A stretch of 64,000 bases of DNA from Taenia hydatigena (Eukaryota; Platyhelminthes; Cestoda; Cyclophyllidea; Taeniidae). The notes under the pieces were generated by a model that worked only from the letters and a program-made list of their open reading frames with translations, did not search any database and was not told the origin of the DNA. Below, piece after piece: positions 37,462-48,137 of the stretch. The position numbers and the translations under genes were made by a program. The stretch spans positions 1,178,001 through 1,242,000 of the forward strand of contig JADWOT020000002.1 of NCBI GenBank assembly GCA_036345935.2, written 5' to 3'. Each line of letters opens with the position of its first letter. Within the stretch, counting starts at the first letter, position 1.

Positions 37462-38348
37462 TGTTGCGTCCCGAGGATCCCTTAAAGGTAAAAGAAGGCA
37501 GAATACTAGAGTAGAATACATATGTTCGAAAGGCAGAAGGAAATGGGCTGCTGGCATGGCCTGGAGACCAACCTACGCAACTAGGGCAATATGACCGCCT
37601 CTGTCTCTCTAACCGAAACCGGTAGTCCAAACAAGCAAAGTATTACATTGCCCCTCTCCTCTTTTGAGCATCGTCTCCGACGCGCCTCTTGGTACACCTC
37701 TCGTGTCATCCATCGCAACGTAATCAGTGCTGCAAGAAGCATCCACAAGCTAATCATGCCAGTCGCCGACATTCGACGCGATTGAGGCGATGCCTGACAC
37801 CACTGTCATTGATCCTTCTTGGCAGTTCAAGTGGACTTGAGATTTCGTCGGGCTTGGGAACAAAGTTTAGAACAAGAGGTCCTGCCAACCATCAGTGTGT
37901 CTGTGAGGAGACGTTGGCACACCGATCTCCTTAAGTAGGTATCTTAAGGGTGGTCCATGGCTAGTGTCACTTCAGTTGTTAATAGCTTTCCTATGAAACA
38001 CGGAAATGGGGTAGATGTCAAAGGCGGGCGTCGTTCTTAGCCCTTCTGCTATGGGATGTCAGAGATACTCTCACCCGTAGGATATGCACTTCTATTGCAA
38101 CGCTGCAATGTGCCACAGGTGGCAGAGATCGGGACAGGAACCCTATGGAGTCGGGTTTGCTTTCCACTGCCACTAATGTAGCATCTCGATGATCCCTTGA
38201 AGGCAAAGGAAGGCAGAACACTAGGGTAAAGCATATATATATATATTCAACAGACAGAGGGAAATGAGCTGCTAGCATGGCCCTGAGGCCAGCCCAGGCG
38301 GCTAGGGCAATATGGCTACCTAACCACCACCACAAGCAAAGTATTTCA
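37462..38348 (-). mobile_element. Full-length miniature LTR retrotransposon (TRIM-like), 887 bp
   Basis: Left LTR 37462-37647 (186 bp), internal part of about 529 bp, right LTR 38177-38348 (172 bp), flanked by exact GCTAT repeats at 37457-37461 and 38349-38353. On the minus strand a polypurine tract (AAAAGAGGAGAGGGG) lies just before the LTR at 37647, and a TGGCAGTGGAAAGC primer-binding-site-like stretch lies four bases after the other LTR, so transcription runs on the minus strand. The internal part encodes no gag or pol, so the element is non-autonomous. Taeniid tapeworms are known to carry TRIMs; membership of that family is inference. The LTRs differ by several substitutions and indels, so the insertion is not recent. 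Confidence 0.88.
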
Positions 38349-38394
38349 GCTATATTATTACCGATTTGGTGCGAAACTCCTTCAAATTCTTAAG

Positions 38395-38645
38395 CAATGC
38401 TCCAATTGCACAAATTGGGCAGAGCGCTGACTGATGTTGGAGGAAGTGACTATTTAATTTTCGTTGCTTCTCATTTCTGTTGAGAACAGACGTTAGATGA
38501 TCCACTAGCAGGCGTATACAAAAGTGAAATTAAATTGACGAAAGACGTGCATTCGTTCCCACTGTGAAGCGTTGCATTTTCCCTAAGGCGGTGCATTGCA
38601 ACACTCTAGAGCTCCAGTCATCTCGGGTGGGCTTTTCCATCTCCT
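38395..38645 (+). repeat. Local direct duplication, right copy
   Basis: Partner of 36467-36715, same orientation, with small insertions. See that entry for the shared blocks. Confidence 0.6.
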
Positions 38646-39097
38646 AAGTATGAGAAATATTTGTCTTCATTTTTATGAACCGATTATGGAATGGAAGGTT
38701 TCCATTGAAGATGTGGAGCTATGAACTGCTGGCTTCATGGAGTCAGCTTGTCAAAATTCCTCTGAATTTAGAAGCAGGGAAGTAATTATGGTTGGTCGCA
38801 TAAGTTGTTTTGTTAATGAAAGGTCTTTTTCTTCTACTAAGCAGGAAATCGTAGTACACTTTCGGTGATGATCGTCGTAAGCTAAGGAAAAATTGACTAA
38901 TTTGAAATAGAAGGAGCGCCGACAGATGAAAGACCTCTTTTTGTCACTTTAAAAGCTGAACTAAACTTTACATTCGGGAGGCATTGGTGATGTTGAGGAC
39001 AGACATTTGATGATGCACTAGATGGCTTCTACAGAAGGGAAGTTGGATTTGCCAATAATGTGCTATGGCTTTCATCGTGGAGAATTCGCTTTAGCTT

Positions 39098-39258
39098 AAG
39101 GCGAAAATGTCACAATTTTGCTTAAAAGCTTAGTAAAATTATTATAGGAGTGGAGTGATATACTACTTAAAAGATTCAGTACGATGTATATCCTTTAAGA
39201 TAGATGCCGACTTTTCATGCCTTCTGCTAAATGTAGGGTATTTTTAAGCGTGCTTGGT
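39098..39258 (+). repeat. Dispersed repeat of about 160 bp, copy 1
   Basis: Aligns by eye almost end to end with 47940-48106: ATGTCACAATTTTGCTTAAA, GGAGTGGAGTGATATACTAC, CAGTACGATG.ATATCCTTT and GGGTATTTTTAAG.GTGCT. On the minus strand each copy lies just 3' of micro-exon-like exons (39411-39461 here, 48138-48256 there), so it probably marks a duplicated gene segment. Confidence 0.75.
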
Positions 39259-39410
39259 CCGGGCAGTTTGGCTTGGCTTTCCCATTTTACCCAGTTCTTA
39301 CACACTATGCGTCTAGTTTTCTTCACGACGTGGTATTTTTTGACTATAAAGCACAGAATTGTAGCAAAGTTTGAATTTTGAAGCAAGCACAAGATATGAA
39401 AAGCGCTTAC

Positions 39411-39461
39411 CCTCGGAAAAAAAGGCGTTCGGAGACAAGTCTCGCGTCTGCACGACTGCGC
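39411..39461 (-). CDS. Isolated micro-exon resembling the array at 45.6-50.4 kb
   Basis: A 51-nt phase-0 exon between a CAACAG acceptor and a GTAAGC donor on the minus strand, encoding AQSCRRETCLRTPFFPR. The Cys/Arg/Thr/Pro-rich composition and symmetric length match the array exons, and the neighbouring 160-bp repeat also accompanies the array. Probably part of a second, decayed or shortened copy of that locus. Confidence 0.5.
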
Positions 39462-39519
39462 CTGTTGACAGGCGACCGTCACCTCATTTGGAAGGACGTT
39501 TGCACATTAAAAAGAACAC

Positions 39520-42500
39520 TGCACACACAAAGAGTACCTTTGATGAGAATCGCTGTTTTTGTTGTTGTTGACAGTCAAATGAGCTCCTCTTCCTCCTGGT
39601 GTATTTCTACAAGATTTTATGCGTCTCTTTAGGCAATGTGAGGCAATTAAGTAGTATATCTTGCAGCAAAAAGATGAGACTGCATTAAGAATTGACGATA
39701 GTGTTTGGCTTTAGTGACGAAACAGTCCAAAAGCGGTTGCATAGCAGCCTCTGCATGTTGTAGCCTCCAAAATCTACGAGTAGACAAGTGACTCTCTCTC
39801 TCTCTCTCTGGTGATGGGCGAGGCTTTATCCACCTCTTGTGCAGCTGCTTACTCCAAGTTTTCTCCGCATTAAACTGCAGTAATTACACGATCGTTGACG
39901 GAACTTCAAGTTTTATGCTTGAATGTGGGAGTTCAGTGCAAACCTGAGAAAGTAGCACCTTCCAAAGCCAATTTTTGATGAGAAACAAAAAACGACAACC
40001 ATAGGGTGGCAAACTTTTGTCCAAATCCTCATCACAAGGTGGCGCGCTCCTTGCGGTCCATTCAGTGACCGATTGCAAGGAGGGCTTTGTCAACGCAAGG
40101 AATTACTGCTCTTGGTGATTGACTGAAGCAAGAAGAAAGAATGAAGCAGAAAAGCTCAGTTACTTGACAGAGCCTCACAGCATCTTGCCAAGTGGTTTGA
40201 TGAGTACGGCGCACTGCATTGAGTGGACGACAGTCATTTAGCTACTTTGCAATTCAAAGCATCTTTCTAGAATTACTCGTTTTTTTAATCTAGTCTGCTT
40301 TAGGCAACATGGAACTTTGGACCTTTGTTGGAGTTGCTAACAATTAATATTCGAAATCAAAAACAAAAGACATTTCAGAGAACCCATTGTTTTGAAGTGT
40401 CACTGTGGCCCCATGTCATCGAAGCCGCCTCCCCCCCTGCCAATCTCTCTGCAATTTTAAAATAAAAAGGTAGCACGTTTAGCAAATGAAGACTTCTCTC
40501 TCAAAAGTGAGTACGAAGTCAGAATTGGGTTTGAGTTTGGCTAGAAAACGGCCAAAGTGCTTTCATAAAGGAGAGCATTAGGCATTGTGATTGTTTTGTT
40601 TACAAATAAAGAGGCTGTGAATCGACGTTGGGCACACAAGTTTTTCCTGACGGGCTCCACGCAACACCGAGCTCACATCTCAACGCATTTCTTTAAAAAG
40701 CAAAGTTATGTCTCGTATTTACAAGAAGCTGCTTCCGATGCCAAAACCTAATCACATCCACAAAGTTCTACTGAGTTGTGGGTTTAAGTAGTATCACGGT
40801 AATCAAACAGTGGCGAGATGAGGCGCTACCGCTACCGAGTCCCTACAAATTATGCCGGGTCATTCCATCTAGCCACATCAATCGCTGCGCAAACTTTTCT
40901 GCTATAATTTTTGCTTAATCTGTACAAGTAGGCAATGTTGATGAGCAACTGCCAAATAGTTGAGACAACTATCACAATATTTTAAAAAGCCTTATAAATG
41001 ATGACTTGGTGGGTGCGATGACCCACGATAAAAATATAGCTTAGCCTTGACACTGCGTCCTCTTGACGCCTCTCACCGTAGAAGGAACTCAGTAGCCTCT
41101 ACAAATAAAACAGCAGCACGGTTCTAGGCAATAAATACATCCAAACAAATACTCTTGTGTTTGCGGCTCCCTACAAAACATTTATGCCAATAGGCACGCT
41201 TTGGAGGAATTGTAGACGACAATGACAACATAAAGAGGGTGAACATTTGCCACACACGTGGGTCCACCACGAGGACGCTCCTCAAATGCCCTCTGAAATC
41301 GCTACGAGGCAGGCGACCGTGAGGGATGAGGAAGAAGAGGAAGACTTACACTCGGCAGCATTGGTTTCAGCAGATCTTCATAGCTCAGTTCACTAGGCGG
41401 TTTCTTTCAATGCAGTGTTGGGAGGTGATTGCGAGGAGAAGGGAGAGGCAATTACCAGGGCTGCCACCTCATCTCAGTACATTGGGGCAGTAGGATAAAG
41501 CTGCAATTTCAACACGCAATACAAAGCATTCGTGTGTCTTGGAGCAACATGTACCTCTACATTTCCTCTCCCTAACTGCATAGAGTATGGTTGAACAACT
41601 CTTATAAAGATGGAAGTAATCGTAAAATGATCTCACTTTTGGTGTACAGCTTGATTGAAGGCCGCGACTGTAGCCAGATGGTTGCTTGGCAAGGAATGGA
41701 AAAGTCTTCCCTTGAAAATACTTTGATCCACACATGTGTTTACTGGTTAAGTGCTATCGAATGCCTCATTTGAAGTTTAAGATGGTTTTTTGAACAGGAG
41801 GATGTGCTTCTTTACTTGCGATGACTGCCTTCGCTCCACCAACTCACATTCCTCTTTTACACGCATGTGGAAGCAATCGCTGCGGAGGAACGACCGCCTT
41901 GTCTTTCATCCCACCTATCATTCACCACCGACTCGTTTGACAGATTGACATGCTGGTGAGTATATTGCCCTAGGAGCTTGACCAGATGTTCATTAATCTC
42001 GTCTCCTTTTCCTCGCGGGGAGTGGTTGGCAATATCCTTCCCTGTCTACTGGCCATTGAACCAATCAGATTACACGTCAATTTCAATGCAGCACACTGTG
42101 TCTACTTCAAAATATTTCGATACGAATATTAAAGACTTTCGTAATGTAGCAACTTGACATGGCCGTAAGACTGTTAAAAAGACATGCCAATCTAAATGAT
42201 TGGGTTGTTATTAGCTGACAAAAGGGTTAAAAGATCCTATTCTTTGGAGAGGGGGTGAGACAGGAAGGGTGCTGTCAAGATGTCAATATCATCTTTGGAC
42301 ACAGAGTAGCTCACGCGATTGAGCAAGCACATCATTTTGTCACATCAAACTTGGACGTTGACACAACAAACTGACGCAAGTTTGGAAGACTCTTATATTT
42401 GGCTTCAACCCAATCCCGATGCAGCTAATAAAAATGCGCATTGGAGAACTGTTGCTTAAAACCTGAAGACGTGTTTTTTCGGCTAACATCATCGTCATTA

Positions 42501-43431
42501 CGATGTGATAAATAAGTAGGGAAAGTAGTTTTTTTGTTCATTCAAAGGTTTTCATTCTTACTGGTTAAGAAAATCGTGAAGGCTCTCAATGCTTATCCCA
42601 CCAACCAATCACATCCTCTCTTCCGCAAAAAAACGTCTGAAACCATTTACTTGCCAAGCGACTTCAAACTTTACGTAAATTGTAAAGTGAATCGGTATAT
42701 TTGTCTGTTCTCTATGAAGAAGTAAAGTTTACTCGTTTAAATATCTAGCACGAAGCTTCAGAATCATTCTCAACCAGATCACTATACCCCGAGAGACAAA
42801 CAACCCTGTTCTATCGAAATACCTTCCAAGCTAACCTGTATGCCCCAATTTGTTCATTCCAGTGTGCTTGATCCTCATCATAGAGGAACTTTGCTAAAGA
42901 AGCTGGAGGCTTTGAATTGGTATGCAAGTAGTAATCTTTCTTCCGATTGATTCGCTAGACCCGAGTTCCTCTTACTCGCCTTCCAGTTGTACCACCAGAT
43001 TGGCTTTCACCAATACCATCATGGAAAGCGATTGCGCATGCGATACACTACATCCACATCGTCTAAGCACTTCTTGGTGGTACTTTTGACACCTAAAGCT
43101 CTAGAACTTAGCCAGACTCGATTGGCATGGCATACACGTTTACATCATTCCCATCACCTGATGATAAGAGAACTTAATGTTGACCGCCTCCATCACCATT
43201 TGTTCCATATGGATCTGGTGGTTCTATTGGTTGGTTAATCTAAGAAAATTTAGTCGGTTCGATTCAATACTGAACCACGAATTATGAAGACTCCAATCTA
43301 TGACTTTGTGGGAACCTGTCTATTGACCCTCAGTATGGCATCGCACTAGTTGATGAATGGCTCTCAGAGTTCTATTTCTCAGATCAATTCTGCCTCTTGA
43401 CTTATTCCACCACATCTATAAGTCCAAACAG
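39520..43431. other. Spacer, no firm gene
   Basis: A (CT)n run lies at 39792-39809. On the minus strand 41350-41392 reads ELSYEDLLKPMLPS between a CCTAG acceptor and a GTAAGT donor and may be an exon, but nothing could be joined to it. No domains recognised. Confidence 0.45.
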
Positions 43432-44000
43432 TTAACGGCCCTCATGCATGATCACCTCCCGTCGCTGTTTCCTCTTCCAAATCGACATTGAAGAAACAGC
43501 CTCTAGGATTAGCCGATCCAACAGCACATCAGTCTGTTTAGGCGGGACAGATACTTCATCTACTAGCGTTTCGTGATCTGCCTTGCGTCGAATTCCAAAG
43601 TCCGAAGCACTGGCAAAGTCTTCACCCTCCGTCGTGTCGGGACATCCACCGGTCTCTGTAGATGTCTTCTTGTTGCGAAGAATGATCGGAGATGATTGGA
43701 CTGATTTTTCGGTCACCAGCACATCTCTGGACGGACTAAAATTATCAAAACTCTTGATTGAGAGTGATCGCGCTTCCCGTTCAATTCCTTCTATTACAGT
43801 AGAGTTTTCGGTAGTCTGGAACTCCGTTTCAATCTTCCAACGTGACGGCAGCTGAAGTTTTGTGTCGTTGTCGTCGTCGTCCTCGTCTTCTTCAATTACC
43901 TTAGCGACTTCTTTTCCTTCTACCTCTTCCTTCTCTTCATCCTCCTCATCGTGCACACATTTTTTATCACCAGTGGAACCCTCCATTTCCTCCTGGTTGT
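43432..44000 (-). CDS. Acidic-then-mixed ORF, probable terminal exon of the micro-exon chain
   Basis: A 189-codon open frame from a possible acceptor (GATCAG just before 44000) to a stop at 43432-43434; the internal ATG at 43986 gives 184 aa. It starts DNQEEMEGSTGDKKCVHDEE, is followed by long Glu/Asp runs to about residue 45, then a Ser/Thr-rich middle, and ends DVLLDRLILEAVSSMSIWKR followed by KQRREV. No signal peptide or membrane segment. Read from the acceptor, it accepts a phase-1 donor, which is what the candidate 50-nt exon at 44377-44426 supplies. It could instead be an independent intronless gene. Family not recognised. Confidence 0.5.
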
Positions 44001-44376
44001 CTGATCACATGAATGCGGAACGTGATTCATCGATCTTGGAGGTTCTGACGGCTTTAAATCACCAACAAAGGAAGTGTTTTACAAGCAATGTTATTTTTAA
44101 ATGGCAGGTGAATCCATTTTTGCCTCCTTTTTAACCAAAGCCTCCACCTAATTAGTCGGAACAAGCCATTTCAACGAGGTACATCCCAAAACGCTGAAAC
44201 ACTTCTTTGGTGTGTCCTTCCAAATTATTCCACTTTACTAATTAAAAGATCTCATATTTAAAATGTAAAAGGTATTCTGCAGTCTAGATTCATATAAATT
44301 TGAAAAATAAACATGTCTTGTGTTGCTAGAACTTCAAAGAAGAGCACTTCCGAAGGGACTACTGTACGCTAATCAC

Positions 44377-44426
44377 CGCGGCTCGGAGGTGATCTTTGAC
44401 TCTTTCCAACTTTGCCCCTCCTGGAT
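44377..44426 (-). CDS. Candidate linking exon of the micro-exon chain (50 nt)
   Basis: Bounded by AACAG and GTGATT. Read after the phase-2 end of the 45639-45682 exon it gives QSRRGKVGKSQRSPPSR and ends in phase 1, matching the next exon. Another frame (DPGGAKLERVKDHLRAA) is also open, so frame choice is uncertain. Confidence 0.35.
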
Positions 44427-45288
44427 CTGTTAAAAAATTTTATTTAAGAAAGAAATATTCAATTTATTCGAAGGGAAAAACTGAGGTTAAGTAGTTGGAG
44501 TAGGAACAATAAATTGATACGTCTGGAAAGAGGTGGAACAAAACTTTGACGAAGCGAATGAAAGCAAAGCTGAAAGAAACTCGAAAACGGTAAACGAGTT
44601 GACGACTCTGTGTAGTGGCTCCTCGGGTCAAAATCTACAAAAAAAAGGAAAAGAAGAAAGAGGTTTTGCGACACTTTGTTTGGCAAGCACAAATTTGAGC
44701 AAAATAGATTAAGGCTTTGGCGTTGAAAGTGATTAGGTGACAAGTCTTAGCCCTCGATAGGCGACTTAAAAGGTTCAAGTTTTGGCCTCAAAATTAAGCT
44801 GTGAACGAAGGTAGTAGCCCATGTAGCAGGTATTTTGACTGAAAGTGTTTTAGAAAATCTGGTCTCTAACTGTTTGTTCGTGAAAAGACTATTAGGCTGC
44901 ATGCATTACGAGCGGAGTTGCCTCCTTTCAAACTACCGTCAAACATGACAATACGGAGGGACAGGGTCAGAAAAAACTTACCTGAATCCAATTTGAATTT
45001 TCACTGAAATTCACAACAGGCCTTCAGATCTCGTTCTCCATTTGATCTTCTGATGTGGTCATTAAAAGGTTCTCCTAAAAAGTCATTTTACCCCCTAACT
45101 CGGTGATCTCTTAAAGTTTAATTTGATTGGTTAAAAAGGGGGAGAAGGGGTAGGGAAAGCCTGACACCATGCCTGTTTTATCTACCAGAAAATGATAATA
45201 TTTTGAAATAACTTTACGATTTGTATGCAAAACTCATGACAGATGAAAAGAAACTCCCTATTGGAGGGATTACTTTGTGTTTATGATG

Positions 45289-45464
45289 ATGGTGGTGGGG
45301 AGGATGATGATGGGGATGATGAGGACAATGGAGAAGAAGATGATGACCGTAATAGTGATGATGATGATGATGATGGTGAGGGGGGAGGAGGAGGAGGAGG
45401 AGGAGGAGGAGGAGGAGGAGGAGGAGGAGGAGGAGGAGGAGGAGGAGGAGGAGGAGGAGGAGGA
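45289..45464 (+). repeat. GAT-rich microsatellite followed by (GGA)27
   Basis: About 95 bp of imperfect GAT/GGT repeats, then 81 nt of uninterrupted GGA at 45384-45464. The tract is purine-only on this strand and has mirror symmetry, so it could form triplex DNA. It lies in an inferred intron of the minus-strand chain; the poly-Gly and poly-Leu frames through it are artefacts. Confidence 0.9.
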
Positions 45465-45638
45465 AAACCGTACTACCTTGCAATTGGAATGAGTTTGTGC
45501 TACTCAGGCGATTCTTCTTTGATTGCATCCTACATAAAAAATAGTGGATGAAAGGTGATCAAGCAAAAGCTTCTTCCCTTTTCTAGGGGATAAAGGTGGC
45601 GGGAAAAAATCCTTTACCTTCTTAAAAATAAAAGTTAC

Positions 45639-47419
45639 TGTTGTTGGGGAAACTTTTTTGGCGTCTCGTTTGTTGATGACTTCTAGGACCGAAAAATAAA
45701 CAAGAAGTCGATTTGTTCAATTCCTCTCATTTTTTGGAGGGAGGGGAAGAAAGGTGCGAAGGTGGTTACCTGGGGACTTTGTTTCTTTTGCCGAAATTTC
45801 CGAAAGAATGGACTTGAACTTTGCTAAATGGGAAAGGGGGAAAGGAGCTTATTGACATCCTCCTCACTTCCATCGGGAAGGACGCAATGTGTACACTACT
45901 GACCTTTGTCTCCCTCTTCTGGCATGAGTCGGTCGGAGTTTTCTAAAATAGCCACCAAAAGACATGGTTTTGTGCTTTGCTTTGTAAGAAAACAAAACAA
46001 AATGGCCAGACCGAGGTACCTCCGAGTTGCAGGCTCGATTTCGACTTTTAACCAAAAATGGCGACGTCTTTTGCTGACCAGGTAAGAGAAAAGGAGGCGT
46101 TATAAAGTGTTGTGCTTCTTTTTTAAGTTTTAACAAGTAAATATCAACACTTCTACCCACATTTGAATCGCATTGAGCGTGGTTGCCCTGTGACTTCCCC
46201 GGGCAAGATGTCTACAAGGTGGAAAGGGGAGTGGCATTTACTTCCACACACAGTTGGAGGAGGTGCCTCAACACTCTCGCCTTCCAACTCACTTCAGGTG
46301 CGGCAGCCTGTTTAGCAGAACGACACCGAGGTTGCTAAATTGTAAAATAAGAGCATTGTTACTTATCAATCAAGTTTTTATGGGGTAGACGGTATAAACT
46401 GGTTCGCGGCTACACCTCCGATGGTGGAGTGGCGGAGCTAAGCCTGTTCAGCTTTATTGCCTTATTAACTTCACATGAGTGGAAGAGCGTCAAGAAGTGC
46501 TTACATTTGGAGAACAAGTTCGATGACTACACGCTTCATTGGTCGAACACGGTCGTTTCTAAAGGGAGTCAACACGTAAGTAGAAGGATGGAGTAGTTCA
46601 CCCCGTTTTCCACTACACAAGGAGGCAACTCACCTCTGGCGAACGAGCTCTTTGAAGGTGACACTTGCACGCTGAGCACTCCCGTTTCTAAAATGCAAAA
46701 TTTAACCTTGGAAAGGTTGTGTTGGACCATCCCTGTCGAAAGGTCGCGGCTTCTTAAATCAATCCCTTCAAGCAGTCAGGAATTCCGCTAAATGTAAACT
46801 CGTAATGTCCCTTAAAAGGCAGAAGCACACACCTCAACTGTCGGGGATCGTTGACACCTTTCATGACCACATCGAGAGGAACGTATCTACTTTTAAAAAA
46901 GGCACGTATTTAGAAAATGCCTTTTTAAGGCATCTTTATGGCTTGTCGTGGTTAAAAGTGCTAAAATTTACGCTACCTCTGTTGAATGCATTTGGTTTTG
47001 GGGAGCGCGGCAAGTTGGGTCCGGTCGTCGCTGTAGAGGAAGGCGACAGGGTGGTAAAAGTTCACAATACCAATCAACTAATCAACCAACAAGGCGTTTA
47101 AAAGTGTCCTTACCAGGCCGGTGTGGGGTCTTTCATTTCTGCACGACTTTAAAAAACAAACACGGATTTTGAATGTCATTTTTAGAAGAAATTTTTGTAT
47201 TTTACTCAAAAACTTGAGCAAATTACTTCTGGTTGGCGGATTTGACAATTGCTCCTGGCGGAGTGGATGAAACGTGGGCGTTTCTAGGAAGAAAAATTTG
47301 GAAAAAAATGTTTAAAATGGAAATGATGGCTTATTTTTTTTCCATTCGCCACAAGGTGTACTTACCGCCGGAGACAACTGACACGAGGGACTTGCCTGAC
47401 ACGTGTCTTTTGACGATTT
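45639..47419 (-). CDS. Symmetric micro-exon array, distal half
   Basis: Minus-strand exons between GT donors and AG acceptors, phase 0 unless noted. 47366-47419 KSSKDTCQASPSCQLSPA; 47227-47283 KRPRFIHSARSNCQIRQPE; 47114-47146 SCRNERPHTGL; 46977-47030 RRPDPTCRAPQNQMHSTE; 46833-46886 IRSSRCGHERCQRSPTVE; 46634-46687 KRECSACKCHLQRARSPE; 46505-46558 KRPCSTNEACSHRTCSPN; 46416-46460 AIKLNRLSSATPPSE; 46293-46334 QPRCRSAKQAAAPE; 46161-46211 TSCPGKSQGNHAQCDSN; 46020-46073 QKTSPFLVKSRNRACNSE; 45904-45942 KTPTDSCQKRETK; 45770-45823 QSSSPFFRKFRQKKQSPQ; 45639-45682 (44 nt, ends in phase 2) KSSTNETPKKFPQQ. Seven are exactly 54 nt. Many end in SPE, SE, PE or TE and start KR, RR or K, so they look like copies of one ancestral exon. 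There is no globular fold, signal peptide or membrane segment. Micro-exon genes with symmetric exons are known in flatworms; which gene these belong to is the open question. Confidence 0.7.
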
Positions 47420-47939
47420 CTAAGTGGAGTAATATGGTCCGCATTTAATGTGTGGCATGCGATACTACTGAAAAGACATTGAGCCTACTTAAAATTCGAC
47501 CCATTCTTCCTAATGGCTTGTGCACCTTCTTTTTATACACGATAAAAAGTTGACTTTAGAGTATATGCATAAGTGGATGGCAAGCGTACCTACAGAGGGC
47601 GTCTGCGGACCCACCAGGCGTTTCCGTGTCCAACTTTCTAACTCGTGTTTCCATTAAACTGGACAAGGTCAGTTCAAATACTACTACTTCAAATTTAAGT
47701 AGCCAATCAGATAAAACAGGACGCCCCAGCTTAATCATACTTGTTAGGGGAAGGGATCTCCGTATTGAAATTCTTGTCCCTTCGATCATCTCGGCGAAGG
47801 CATTCGACAACGCCAATGCTCGTACATGCATGGCAATTAGTAACTGTAAGCTACATGTTCATTATTTTCTGCTCAGTTGTTAGCATTTAAGTGAAATACT
47901 TATCCATTATGCGAAAGGAGACACTTGAAATTCAACGCA

Positions 47940-48106
47940 AAAGGTGAGAATGTCACAATTTTGCTTAAAAGTCTTGTAAAATTCCTCTATTTTAGGAGTG
48001 GAGTGATATACTACTTAAATGATTTAGTACGATGCATATCCTTTTAAATCGATGTCGACTTCATGCTTTCTGCTAAGTGCAGGGTATTTTTAAGTGTGCT
48101 ATTTTG
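47940..48106 (+). repeat. Dispersed repeat of about 160 bp, copy 2
   Basis: Partner of 39098-39258. It sits in the gap of the micro-exon array between exons at 48138 and 47419. No coding frame is shared by both copies. Confidence 0.75.
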
Positions 48107-48137
48107 ACCTCACGAAAGCCTTTAGGTCAATCCTTAC

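Noticed and set aside
46389..46600. Plus-strand open frame RYKLVRGYTSDGGVAELSLF with a GTAAGT-like end
   Set aside because: It looked coding at first, but the opposite strand here holds three array exons (45, 54 and 42 nt) with matching borders, which explain the open frame as a shadow.
46805..47448. Plus-strand frames of 98 and 71 codons (46805-47101, 47233-47448)
   Set aside because: No domain or splice partner; they overlap minus-strand exons 46833-46886, 46977-47030, 47227-47283 and 47366-47419.
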